Shown piece by piece: positions 33,275 to 44,664 of a stretch of 64,000 nucleotides of DNA. The position numbers were made by a program, and so were the translations under genes. The stretch spans positions 4,026,001 through 4,090,000 of the forward strand of contig CM069613.1 of NCBI GenBank assembly GCA_035771175.1, in the 5' to 3' direction. This DNA is from Paratinospora sagittata (taxonomy: Eukaryota > Streptophyta > Magnoliopsida > Ranunculales > Menispermaceae). How positions within the stretch are numbered: position 1 is the first letter of the stretch; each line of letters starts with the position of its first letter. A model generated the notes under the pieces. It was not told the origin of the DNA. It ran no database searches and worked only from the letters and a program-made list of their open reading frames with translations.

Positions 33275-35023
33275 TTAATTTAAACGAGAAATAGCAACTG
33301 GGTGCCACTCTAGAGTCATTTCCTTTCTTTTCTTGCAGTTGGTTTCCTTTCTTTTCGTGCAGTTGGCCTTGAACCAAGCTTGCCTTAGTTTCTTTGTTTT
33401 CTCCTGAAGATCCACCTCTGGCATCTCTTCCATCAACTTCCTTTCTTCCTCCAATAAACTCAAAGCATCTTTTATCTTCATATCTCCACCAAACCCTTCT
33501 CCTTCCCCCATTTCCTGCAGTACATAATTAATTAACAAGTAATTATATTTCTCAGAACATCCCCAAGTTGAGATATCAAAATACTTATACAGATCAATAT
33601 ATAATGGTGATAAATACCTCAACATTGGCCATAACGGTCTGCAAGGTCATCACCTTTCTCTGAGTCCATTTCCTTTGTTCCTCCAATAAACTCAACCTGT
33701 CTCTTATCTTCATATCTCTACCAACCCCTTCTCCTTCCCCCATTTCCTGCAGTGCATTTCTGTGATGCCATTTCCTTTGTTCCTCCAATAACCTCAAAGC
33801 TTCTCTTATCTTCATATCTCCACAAACACCTTCTCCTTCCACCAATTCCTGCAGTACATCATTATATTAATCAAAACCTCCCCAAGTTAACCTGTTCAAA
33901 ATACTTATAAAGATCAATATATATTGCTGATAAATACCTGAACATTTTTTATAACGGCCTGCAAACTCATCAACTTTCTGTAAGGCCATCTAGGGATGCC
34001 CAATTCCCTGCACCTCCTCTTCAGCTGCGTTAAGCCCACCTTAAGTTCTTTTGCAGCTTCTGATATGCTCATGTAGAAGTAGCGTGAGAGGTTAGTGCGT
34101 GATAGAGTCTTCACCCTCTTCAGTTTCGTCATCGATTCCTCATGATCACTACCAGTACTACTAATACTCCTACTGCTGCAGCTAATCATCCCCTCTCCCT
34201 TTTCATTCATCCCAATTTGTTGTTTCTCTCCTTCTAATCCAATCCTCATTTCATTCGAACCTCCAAAGTCCTTTTCCCATCCCCTACTGCCTATACAGAT
34301 TACAATAGCACATTAATCAACAGAACGAGGATCACATCGCCATTCTGTTAAAGTAAAATATAATGTGGCTTGAGCATTGATAATCACCTTGAAGTTCATT
34401 AAGTTGGCTTGGAAAGTAATCTTCATCCATTGACGAATTCATGAAGGGTAGTACTACTGCCTCCTGTAAACCGTCTTCCAGAAGAGGCTCCCACATATAT
34501 GGGCTGCTCCCAACACTTGAACAACCCTTCATTGTTAGCTCCCCCATATATATCATATCATATCATACAATATATATAACCGACTCCAAAAAAAAAAAAA
34601 AAAAAAAAAAATTAACTGCTTATAAAATGTTCAAATTACCTGAAATCAAGTGGGTAGAATTGGTTTGAGAAGAGAAATGGATCTTCTCCAATATCCACCA
34701 TTTCATACACACCGCAGCCGGCGTTTTGAACTGACTGATTCCTCTCCATGTCTCGGTTAGCTGTGAAGTTCATCATCGTCATCAGTGACAACAAAATCAC
34801 AATAAAAACCAGCATAATTGGGAGATTTCTCTTAAAAGCCAAACCAGAACAATAAAAAGAAATTACGAAAAACAAAAGAAAAAAAGAAAGAAGTGAGGAA
34901 CTGACGCCATGGTGGAGGGTTGGTAATGCAATACGAAATGTTGGGCAGCTGCTCCTTCGTCGGATAAGGCTGCAACTCCTTCTGTTTCGACGCCAGAGCT
35001 GCTCCTCCTTCTCCTCCTGCCAT
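33275..35023 (-). CDS. RWP-RK (RKD-type) transcription factor, six-exon model with a foreign first exon
   Basis: A consistent splice model has exons 35023-34906, 34760-34640, 34515-34388, 34290-33938, 33848-33618 and 33514-33275. All introns are GT...AG and the total is 1191 nt, 396 residues, with frame kept at every junction. Exon 4 carries the RWP-RK DNA-binding domain: 'FYMSISEAAKELKVGLTQLK', then 'RRCRELGIPRWPYRK'. This is the RKD group, linked in Arabidopsis to egg-cell and reproductive gene control, so a nuclear product is expected. Exons 5 and 6 encode repeated acidic 'EMGEGEG..DMKI' helices and 'LLEEQRKW' coiled-coil-like segments. Exon 6 ends in a Lys-rich tail. Exon 1 belongs to a nucleobase-ascorbate transporter. 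If exon 1 is untranslated or unused, translation could start at the Met of 'MERNQ' in exon 2. The exon 3 acceptor (AAG) is weak, and expression is unknown. Confidence 0.7.
34906..35023 (-). pseudogene. First coding exon of a nucleobase-ascorbate transporter (NAT), isolated
   Basis: 39 codons plus one base. The peptide begins MAGGEGGAAL and contains 'PTKEQLPNISYCITNPPPW', the highly conserved N-terminus of plant NAT permeases, which ends an exon at the PPPWP codon. Here TGG-C is followed by GTCAGT, a usable donor at 34905. None of the transporter's membrane segments follow. A pyrimidine-rich 5' leader lies at 35024-35100. The sequence is intact, and what is missing is the rest of the gene. Confidence 0.85.
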
Positions 35024-35204
35024 AATCTTTCTTCTCTTTTTTCTCTCTTCCTTTACTTTCTTCTCCTTTTAATGCCCAGAAAATCTCTTCTTTCTCCAAG
35101 AAACACAATCACCAACTCCACTACCCCAAACAACAAAATAGAAATACATACTACTAGCAGTCGTAGAACTCACTCAACAGCACCAACAAGCGTCCGGCTG
35201 AACC

Positions 35205-35330
35205 GACACGCGTGCAGATGCACAACAAATCGTGCGGATGAATAGGGGGGTGTGCTAATGAACAGGAGAGCGTCTTAATGAACAGCCGACACCCGTGAGA
35301 ATGAACAGGAAAGCGTGTTATAAAAGTCAG
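35205..35330. repeat. Degenerate ~20-bp repeats ('cgtg...atgaacag')
   Basis: Five or six units of the type 'agcgtnttaatgaacagg' follow one another upstream of the NAT-derived leader. Unit length varies by 1-3 bases. No coding sense. Confidence 0.6.
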
Positions 35331-35402
35331 CAAGTGTGGCTGCAGGTGTGCAGATGAATAGTAACGGGATGCCAACAGTCAGCAAGTGCAAACCGAAAAT
35401 TG

Positions 35403-35448
35403 AAACCCTAAACCCTAAATCCTCACCCTAAACCCTAAAACCCTAATA
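35403..35448. repeat. Short interstitial telomere-like tract
   Basis: Contains four or five AAACCCTAA-type heptamers with interruptions, the plant telomere unit. Tracts of this size also occur as telo-boxes and at repaired breaks. Confidence 0.75.
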
Positions 35449-35805
35449 ATGATTCCAATCCACATCCTACATCAGACCCAGCCGGTAATCCAACCGATCG
35501 ACCACTTACTGACGACGAATTATATGCCACACTAAATCCACCTATACAAAGTCATGATAGACAAGGTACGCAAGCAAATCTACCAACTTGGAACGTGCCA
35601 ACTCAAGGCAACACTTCATACCAAAGATTTCCAACTTCTGCGGTCCCATATCAGCCAGTTCCACACGTTGATGTACACCAACAACAACAGTACTGAGCGT
35701 CACCAAATCTTGGAGGGCCACACATTCCAATGAGCCCATTGTTTCAAACTTTGTCATCACAAACAAATCCACATCTCCATGGGGTTCCAGTTAGGGGATC
35801 CCCGC
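35449..35805 (+). other. Coding-like Pro/Gln-rich stretch of unknown origin
   Basis: One plus-strand frame reads 'PTDRPLTDDELYATLNPP', continues to 'VPHVDVHQQQQY', meets one TGA near 35695, and stays open to the direct repeat at 35806. Composition looks protein-coding and it may be a fragment of a transposon or host gene. I do not recognise it. Confidence 0.3.
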
Positions 35806-35975
35806 ACAATTGACCACTAGATCAATGATGTCTCCACGTACCTCCACTTATTTTATGACTACGCCCACCTTTCTAAGACCCATAATGTCTCTTGATATAT
35901 GTTCCTTACTATAATGACTTTTTCTTCCTATCCATGTTTGTTGATCCTTGCAGTAATTAACCTTTTCTCTATATA
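35806..35975 (+). repeat. 170-bp direct repeat, right copy, interrupted by a Helitron
   Basis: Starts 'aattgaccactagatcaatg' like the left copy at 32039. It is cut after 'ctctatata' at 35975, and its last bases (tgtt) reappear at 39646 beyond the Helitron. Confidence 0.85.
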
Positions 35976-36149
35976 TCTATACTATATACTTAATAACTAA
36001 CTCCAAAGGAGGCTCCTCAGCGCGCCACCTCAGCATTTTAAAAAAATATTTCTCACGAATGAACAGTAACGTTATACTTTGGATTGAAAGAGTGAAAATA
36101 TATATATATATAATAAAGAATGTCATAAATTAATTAATTGTCTCTTCAT

Positions 36150-36835
36150 CAATAATATATATTAAATAGCATGCGTGTTTGCATGCTGGTGACTGAAGCA
36201 GAATGAACAGTACAGTGATACTTTAATTAATGTTTGATCAAGCCAAACGCCAAAGCTACCAATAAAAAAAATAAAAATTCAGAACATTTTCTAAATGGGA
36301 TAACTGCGCGTCAATCAATAACAGTATGATCAAATACAAAAGAGACGTAAGAGAGATTACAACAACTGATTTTTGAATCTCTATCATTGGAAAACGACGA
36401 GTAGCAAAAATAAAAAAAATGTTGCAGTGACAACAGTAGAGGTCCTCTTTCATTTATTTATTTATTTATAGTTAATAATCACCATTGCAGAGATAATATA
36501 TATTAAATAGCACGCGTGTTTGCATGCTGGTGACTGAAGCAGAATGAACAGTAAAGTTATACTTTATTTAATATTTGATCCAAGCCAAACGCCAAAGCTA
36601 CCAATAAAAAAATAAAAATTCAGAACATTTTCTAAAGGGGATAACTGGGCGTCAATCAATAACAGTATGATCAAATACAAAAGAGACGTAAGAGAGATTA
36701 CCACAACTGATTTTTGAATCTCTATCATTGGAAAACAACGAGTAGCAAAAATAAAAAAATGTTGAAGTGACAACAGTAGTGATCCTCTTTCATTTATTTA
36801 TTTATTTATAGTTAATAATCACCATTGCAGAATTC
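36150..36835. repeat. ~335-bp tandem duplication inside the Helitron
   Basis: The segment from 'atatattaaatagcatgcgt' (about 36158) to 'gttaataatcaccattgcag' (about 36490) recurs at about 36494-36830 with few changes. Confidence 0.85.
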
Positions 36836-37184
36836 AATCACTTTATTAAGCCTGAGTGCAACTAGGAAACTAAAACAAAGCTTGAAAAATCAAAAGTGGT
36901 TCAGAGACAAATTGTGAACAAGCAGAGAACAAATAAAGACGCTACGAAACTACTAAGGTATCATCCTGCAGCTTAATAAATTTTCTATTTTCATTCATAG
37001 CTAATCTTTATGAATTTTTTTTTTCTGATTCTCTTGCCAAGCATATGTATTTACCTAGCTATATAGTGTTTGTTTGTTGCAAAACTTTGAATAATAATAA
37101 GAAGCAGATATTTATATAAATATTTGTTAAATAAGTAAGCGTCACGTTATAATTAATTACATTTTCTAATTACACACCAATGAG

Positions 37185-39125
37185 CAGTTTGGTATATATC
37201 ATTGTAAATACCTCTCACTATTTGTTTTTTTCTTTTCTTTCATCTCTTTCTTCTTTTGTTTTCTTTCTCAACCACTCGCCCTTTTCATCTCTCCAGCAAT
37301 CTCTCTCTATCCCTTGCTTCATTTCCAACCATTCCTTCTCTTCATCTCTATCTACTGCTTCTCTTCATCTCTTCAATGCGAATTACAGTATTGATGCGAC
37401 TGCGGATGTTTGTCGATTGAGTCTTCAATCTATAAAAAGAAGAAGTAAGCTTTTCTTTTTTTATATCTAAATCTCTTTTTGGGCAGATAGGGTCGGAAAA
37501 AAATAATTAGAATACAGATTCAGATTAAGTCAATTAAACTATATTAAGTTTTATTTTTAATATAAGAGATCTAAGTCACCTATGCTTTTGAACATGTACA
37601 ACGGGAGAAGATAACTAATATCTACATTTTTTATTCTTTCTTCCTCAATTTTCTTAGTTATTTATCATAGAATTATATAATCATAATATCTTCTTTTTTT
37701 TTTGGTACAATTTAGTCATTAAAGAAGACATTCAAGGTTAGTGCATCTCTTGAATGTTTTGCTTTTGATTTTTCAATTTAGGATTTTCTTTCAGAATATT
37801 TGAATTACTTATTCTTTGATTAAATTGTAGATTTAGAATCTTGGTAGAAAATTCATGTTTTTTATTTCATCTGGCTAGGTTTGAACTTAAATAGTTCGGA
37901 TTTGCTTGATTGTTTATACATGAATTCCTTCATGAAAACACCTCAAGCTGATTCATGACTTTAATTCTTCTTAAATATTTTAAATACTTTAAGGGTTGTT
38001 CTTTGGTTTCTAGAGTTTTTTTTTTAAAAGTTATTTTAGTCAATAAACTAATGGGTTGTACTAACTTTTTTAGGTTGTGGAGAGAAGAGAAGAATTGTTT
38101 CCTGTAAATCTTGGACGCGAATATTGAAGATGAACAATAATATTATTTTCCCATTAAAGACTATTGTTTCCTGTATCATTTTGTTTCATTCATTATTTTA
38201 CATATAATGTTCACATAACGTTTTGACCTCAATAATAGGCATGTTTATTTTGACTTTCCTTTGCTCATAATCTTCATCCTACTATTATATAATATTCAAA
38301 CGAAAGAATTATGTTTTTTTTAACTTGAGTGTTGCTACATTTCTAGAGTTAGCATTATTGCAAATATTCCTGTTACCAATCGAATAATGGAAAAATTTAT
38401 ATTGTTATCAATATCATATTATATGCTTATATATAAACTTGAATAATGATAATGCCCTTTCCAAATACAGGGTTGACTTGCATGGTATGTGAATTACATT
38501 GATTATTTTTTGTATGTTGGATTTTCTTTGAGAGAAGAGGAAAGAACTTGGTGTATAGGTCGAGTATATAGGTATTAGTTGCATTGGAATTGATATTAAA
38601 ATTACTATAGGTGTGGTAGTAGTAGTATGTAGGGTAGTACTATAAGCATCTTGACATAAGTAAAGAAGTGATATCGTATAATGACAAATCATTGCACTAA
38701 ATTGATCATAGAGTATACTTTTAGAGTTCGTTTCTTAAGTCAAGTTGTCATCTTTATGTCAAATTCTTCTTCATGTAAGGTCCCAACAATATCATTATAT
38801 CTCTGACTACACATAGACAAAGATCCGACATAAATCTGAACTAATAACTCACTCCAAAAAAGAATCCTCAGCATATCACGCACTCCCCACCTTCATACCT
38901 TCATGTTAATGTTTCTTAAATAGATGAGACATCACCTTCATTATATATATATCATGAATTTTTGTCAACAAAAATATTTTTCCTTCGGTTTGGTATATGT
39001 CATTGTCAATACCTCTTACTATCTGTTTTGTCCTTTTCTTTCATCTATTTCTTCTTTTGTTTTCTTTTTCAACCACTCCTCCTTTTCATCTCTCCAGCAA
39101 TCACTCTCTATCTCTTGCTTCAACA
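37185..39125. repeat. Dispersed duplication in the Helitron (37185-37325 and 38985-39125)
   Basis: Both stretches read 'tttggtatat.tcattgt.aatacctct' and continue through a CT-rich run to 'ctctctatc.cttgcttc'. Just before the second copy, 38836-38880 resembles the Helitron's own first 60 bases ('taactcactcc...cctcagc'), so a second Helitron start may be nested or duplicated here. Confidence 0.65.
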
Positions 39126-39645
39126 TATGTAATGACTTTGACTTTGACCAGTTGTTCATTTCGTTTATATATGTGATAAGTTTCCAAAACCATTTCGTTG
39201 TTGCATCATCATATATGTAATGTTAGTAATCATTTTGTTATATTTATGTACTTATAAAGGTCGTAAATAAATGCATAACTACGAATTTTACATTATCTAA
39301 TTTAATGGTATTTTATTAATAGAAGCTTTAAAAGAAATAAAATAATTTTTCTTTTTTGTTTGACAAAAATTTATGCATCATAAATTTCCATCAAAATGTT
39401 ACGATGATATATATATGATCAAATATTTATACCAACCTATAATAGTGAAAAAATGTAGATCAATATTTTTTTTAATTCGACAACAAATGATGAATGCTAT
39501 ATAATTATATTTTAATCAATTAGTTAATATTATTTTTAACATCAATATTAGTTACACATAAGGGTAGCATTTTTAGTAACTCTAAATTGAATCTATAGTA
39601 GTATTATTTTATTAACGCCGCCCATCGGGCGGGGCTACAAACTTG

Positions 39646-42180
39646 TGTTATTAATAATGATTATCCAGAGTTGTACAAACTATGAATATAACTTTAGTTC
39701 TGAAGGTCTAAGTTTTTAACTCATTAATTAATATTTTTAATTTATGTTTGACTATAGAAGTTTTGATATATGGGACATCATGAAATTAACCATACGATTG
39801 AGGAGATCATGACCTATTAATTACCCTACTTTTGGATTCTAAAGCCACTTACACACAATATTGCAGCAAAATGAAAGGAAACGGTTGTTGCTAATTAATA
39901 CTAACATTTGCCATCATTAGCCATCATTATTAAATTAGACTAGTGTGGGGATGGCTGAATAATGAATTTTCTTTTGTCAAGTACAAGTACAACAAGCTAG
40001 AAGGTACAATAACTAGAAGCACACTCAGACGATAATAACTATATATATGAGATCAGGATGAATTCGAACAATAAAAATATTTTAGTCTCCTCAAAAGAGT
40101 CGAACCTCCCACCTCATGGCCTAATAATGGAATTAGGAAGCCCAACATGGATTGTCAGCCTAACAAGATGATTGGGCACATTACGTCTCCATCTATGAAT
40201 TAGGCTGCTGAGAACATTTCCAATGTTTTTATGGATTGTGACAAAATCAAATGCCATATAAGATAAATAAATATTGAGTTAAAAAAGACTTCTTAAATAC
40301 AATTATCACCATTTACTGTCAAGCTGAGGTGGCAAAAATAAAAATAAAAATAAAAATAGACATAGTCAAGATAACCTTCTACTTTTAGAGGGTCTATTGG
40401 ACAACAATTCTACTTCTGACTCAACAAATCAATGTTTTTATGAGCTTGATTGGATTTAATAATAAAAAAACATTTAACACCTTATCAAAATGTGTATTTT
40501 TAAATGAAAACATTGGAAAAAAAAATTTAACTTGATTGTCTATAAAATAATATTTTATGTTATGTAGGAAGTTAGAGACGGTCCTAATTATTTAGGAGCC
40601 CAGGGCAAGGAACATAAAATTGGGCCCTTTTATATATTAATAACTAAATATTTTTTATAAATATCACGAATATAATAGAAGTCACAAAATCAATATAATA
40701 AAATCATAAGATCAATACAATAAAATTACAAAATCAATGCAATAAAAGTTACAAAATCAATCCAATAAAACTACAAAATTAACACAAAAATATCAAATAG
40801 AAACAAGTTTAAGAAAATATCAGTGTACTATTTTGACAACTTCAACTTTGTGCTTACTGATAAAATTATTGTACCTGATCCAAATACAGAATTAACAAAC
40901 AAAAATATTTGATTTAATTGTACTAGAAGTAGTTTTGTTTTAAATAATGGTTGGCGAGCAAAAAAAATGTGATTGAATTGTAGTATTGTAGTTAAAAAAA
41001 TAAAATAAATAAAATAAAAACTAGTGGAACCGAAATAAGAAGAAGAAGAAGAAGAGGGACTCGTCTGTCACAGAATTGTCATCGCCAGATTTTGTTGTCG
41101 GTCACGAGATTGCCGTTGTCAAATTTCTCATTTGAAATCTTAGTTGTTTTGACACTTTTAGGTTTTAGATTGGTATAAGATTTTGAGCTTGAATGGTAAG
41201 TTAAAAAAATTAATTAGAAAAGTTTTAAAATGAGTTAAAAATGATATTAAAAAATAAATATAATTTATATATATATATATATAAAGTAATTCTTTATATG
41301 GTGATAAACTGCTCATCAGATCCAACCCTATTTATATAAATATTTTAGCTTACAAACTCGTGCGATGCGCGAGCTCATGAAATAAAGTATTAATAATTAT
41401 TAAGTATATATGTATTAAATTAAGATTTAACTTTCTTCATAAGTGCATTAGTTTTATTATAAGTTACTGTACTAAATAATAAATTTTGAAATCTAAAATA
41501 ATAATAACTCTGAAAATTTATAAATTTATAAATTCTTAATAATTGATATTAAAGTAAAAATACAACTTAAATAGTAAAAACCTAAGATGACCTTATTAAA
41601 AACTAGATGTTAATGTTAATTATATCGTAAGGCATATTTTAGTTAAAAAAATAACTTTCAAATTTTATAAGTGACACGTGCCCACATACTATTTGATAAA
41701 ATCAATAAATTAAATTGAGTTGGATTAGTTTAGTTAAAAGTTTTATTTTATTAGAGTTTAAAATAATATTATAAATCGTTTGATCAAGGTGATAGAAAAA
41801 TGATACTATATAAAAAGAAGTTAATAAATTTAATTGGTAAAGAGGACTATATATTTGATGGGGTGGTTAGGGATGAACAAAATTTCTGAAGACAATTTTT
41901 TTTTAAGACACTGCAAGATGCCAAGAAAATAAAGAAAAAAGATAAACATTTCTAAAAGAAATAAAAAAAAAATGAATAAATCAGAAAAAAAAATACACAT
42001 AGTACAAAACCACACAATAGAGAAAACCCCATGAATAAGTACCGGAAAGACGATTAGGTTCTGAAACGTTGTACATCATTTAATGACATCATTAAATATT
42101 GTACAATGTTTTACTTTTATTATTATTGTTATAATAGTATATATATATATATATTCGGGCCCCAAAAGTTTGGGGACAAG
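39646..42180 (+). repeat. Family-R repeat block, continuation of copy 3
   Basis: No gene seen. It resumes exactly where the Helitron ends and follows 13855-16400 in order: 'gactagtgtggggatggctg' (39939), 'acggtcctaattatt' (40577), and the hairpin 'ctcgtgcgatgcgcgag' (41358). Confidence 0.8.
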
Positions 42181-42284
42181 GGCGGTTGTCCTGTCAACAT
42201 CGATAAGATGACATTTTTTTTTTTATAAACACAATTAATAAGAGCGAAATGCTCTAAGGTGAAAAGAGATGTCCCCACAATCCC

Positions 42285-43062
42285 AAACACATTACATCAT
42301 TCCTAACCGACACCGTTGAATTCACTCCATGGAAACTCTACACAACATTCTTGTTCTGCAAAACCAAATTAACTATGGGCACTATAGGCTCAACTAGGGT
42401 ACTAGCAAAATTCTTCGAACTAAAATAGGCTCCAAAAGGCGCCACAGCCAGCACCCTAGTGATGAGCTTCATTGCCTCAGCTTCCTTCACAAAAACATCA
42501 ACGAAAGCTTTATATATCGATGAATGGAACACGGTTTAAGGATTAACATTGTTGATCATGGTTCTACCAGCCCATTTTTATTGTCAATAGACAACAAACT
42601 TGTGTTCAAAGGCACAACCTTGTCATTAATATTAGTGGGCTACTAAAGGTAACAAGTGCCGAGACATCAATATCAGGAAGCATCTTGTAAGGGTCATTCC
42701 CAAATATAATAACTCTATTTGAAGATGGTAAGCAAATAACAAATTTCCTTGTAAAACTGAAAGCAACAGAAAATTGGGAAGGAATTGTGATTTTGTTGCG
42801 ACAAAGCAGCAATGCCAGTGGGGATCAGCCAAGTTCCTCATCAAGAAAGTTGGGGCACAAGTGAAGATGAAGCGAGAAACGACGACACGAAGGCCTTGGT
42901 TTGAGCCATCAGTCGATTGCAGAGACAAGAGGTCTTCGCCAAGAACGCTGACAGCGAAAGTTTGGATGAAGGGGTGTTAAGGAAATTAAGCCGCCACAAG
43001 TCTCGGGGATCCATTGCACTTCTGATGAAATGAGAAGAAGAGCAAAGAAGATGAGAAACCAT
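42285..43062 (-). pseudogene. 7S-globulin-like pseudogene B
   Basis: The minus strand retains a start Met and a shortened signal-like segment (43062-43020), then skips the first lobe start. It resumes with 'LSAFLAKTSCL'-type drifted sequence and later 'KFVICLPSSNRVIIFGN' (about 42750-42700) and 'SSIYKAFVDVFVKEAEAMKL' (about 42525-42470). Breaks include large deletions near 43000 and 42635, frameshifts, and a TAA in place of the Tyr codon of 'HPYT' at about 42536, the same lesion as in pseudogene A. The TATA-bearing flank at 43110-43140 is preserved. Confidence 0.9.
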
Positions 43063-43139
43063 TATGGGAGTGTAGGTGTGCTAATTACGTGGGAATATTG
43101 AAAAAAGAAAGAAAGCTAGGAGATCTATCTTCTTATATA

Positions 43140-43745
43140 GTTGGAAAAGAAGGAAAGAAAAAAAATGAAAATTGGTTAACAAAGGTTGCGCCTCGTTGCC
43201 ACTGACCATAAAATTAAATGAGACAGCTAGCCTATCATACTATAATATGACTAAGAAGAGAATATGTTAAACAACTACACTTATTAAAAAAAACTATTTC
43301 AATATGAAAAATGCTTAAAAACACACCAAATGCACTTTGTTAACGTTGTCTTGAGAGACGTTGGATCACCTTGAATCATGCATTAATATGTGAATTAAGA
43401 CAATTCGACAAAATTTTCAATACCAGTTAATTAACGGTGCATTTTCGAATGAAAAATATTTTGAAAACACATTTTTTAAATACACTTTGTTGACATTGTC
43501 CTTAAAAGTTGTTGGATTGCCGTGGGTCATGCATTAACACGTGATACGAAGCGATCCGATAACTCCAAGGAACAATATCAACAAAATATGTTAGACAATT
43601 GTGTTAAATATTTTGACACGTAATATTAAAACGTGACTTTTTAACTGTTCAAAAAAGTTGTTTGTGTTTTTCAAGTAGCAGTCGTGACTGGCTCGATATG
43701 CCTCATTCAAACCACTATTTTTTTTTTTAATTTTTTTTGATACAG
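43140..43745. repeat. Intergenic DNA with an imperfect ~180-bp tandem pair
   Basis: No gene seen. 'aatatgaaaaatgc', 'acactttgtt.ac.ttgtc' and 'catgcattaa.a.gtga' recur in the same order at 43300-43400 and 43445-43545, suggesting a decayed tandem duplication. Confidence 0.5.
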
Positions 43746-43759
43746 ACCACTAGAATACA

Positions 43760-44202
43760 AACCAAACACTGTTAACAGTTCTGCGCTTCCTCTAATAACA
43801 CATCAGAAACTATTGGAGGAAAATCTTCCAGCCAAGCCAAGAAAGAATCAATGCCTAGTGCATATTGGCTCAGTCTGTGAGCCACTCTATTCCCCTCCCT
43901 GAAAGTAAAACTTATCTTAACCTCTCGCAAAAAATGAAGAAACCTGCAACAATATTTAATGACCAGCCCAAACTAGTCAATAAAATCTCCCTCGAAATTG
44001 AGGGCATTCACTACAGAGGAAGAATCACCTTCTATCTCCTGGATCTGTAGCCCCACTTCCTTTGCAAAGACAAGAACTTCCAGAAAAGCAATTGCTTCCG
44101 CCATTTTAATTGGAACACCACCTTCATATATTTTAGCAAGGGCAACAATACGGAACCCCTTATTATTTCTAATCATTACTCCAATACTAAATCGTGGAAA
44201 AG
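43760..44202 (-). pseudogene. LINE RNase H (RVT_3) 3' fragment
   Basis: The minus strand reads 'FSIGVMIRNNKGFRIVALAK', then 'MAEAIAFLEVLVFAKEVGLQ', 'EGDSSSVVNAL' and, after a frameshift near 43975, 'FREGNRVAHRLSQYALGID'. These are the RNase H-like C-terminus of plant LINE ORF2, with D, E and D positions recognisable. It is cut at 44202 by the Copia element, and its upstream half is not found beyond 48159. Confidence 0.8.
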
Positions 44203-44402
44203 TCTTAGACAATAGGGTTTCTGTAGATAATTCAAAGATATGTATTCTTCTCTAAAATAGAGGCAATATATAGACAATTACATCCTAAAATTAGGTCCTA
44301 AATTAGGAAAACAAATTGTTTCTATATTTACAGAATCTATTACTTTCTATATAGCTTATTTCTATATTTATAGAATATATTACTTTTTATATGCAGACAC
44401 TC

Positions 44403-44664
44403 CCCCTCAAGTTGGTGCATAGATGTCTATCATGCTCAACTTGTCTATCATTCAATCTTGAAAAAAAGGTGTGGTTGCAGTTTCTTAAGATATCCAAACG
44501 AAAGATGTCCTAATCTACGGTGTCATAACCATATAGTTGCTCGATCCTTATCTTCACTACTAGCTTGATTTGCTTGACTGATTTTCGATCCCCCATTCTT
44601 TGCCAACTCCAAGTAGTAGAGTTTACCCCGTCTAACACCATAACCAAGAATCTTCCGGGTTACA
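44403..44664 (-). pseudogene. Copia pre-integrase remnant joined to the 3' end of pol
   Basis: The minus strand reads 'KILGYGVRRGKLYYLELA', then 'DRATIWL', a TGA where Trp is expected, and 'HRRLGHLSFGYL', the pre-integrase His motif. Just after it the reading meets the last residues of Copia pol and the polypurine tract, so about 3 kb of pol is missing. Confidence 0.75.

Larger units (their letters stand above)
35976..39645 (+). mobile_element. Non-autonomous Helitron (3.67 kb) with identified empty site
   Basis: The 5' end is TCTATACTATATAC at 35976. The 3' end has a hairpin CCGCCC-ATC-GGGCGG (39618-39632), 9 nt, then CTTG at 39642-39645. The insertion lies between host A (35975) and T (39646), as expected for Helitrons. 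The unfilled paralogous site 'ctctatatatgttcttaata' is present near 13842. The 3' tetranucleotide CTTG departs from the CTRR consensus by one base. No Rep/helicase domain is present. Open frames near 37180, 38414 and 38924 are low-complexity and not credible genes. Confidence 0.85.

Noticed and set aside
37180..37470. 96-codon Ser/Phe/Leu-rich frame in the Helitron
   Set aside because: Low-complexity CT-rich DNA. A second version at 38924 diverges without preserving the frame, and no domain is visible.
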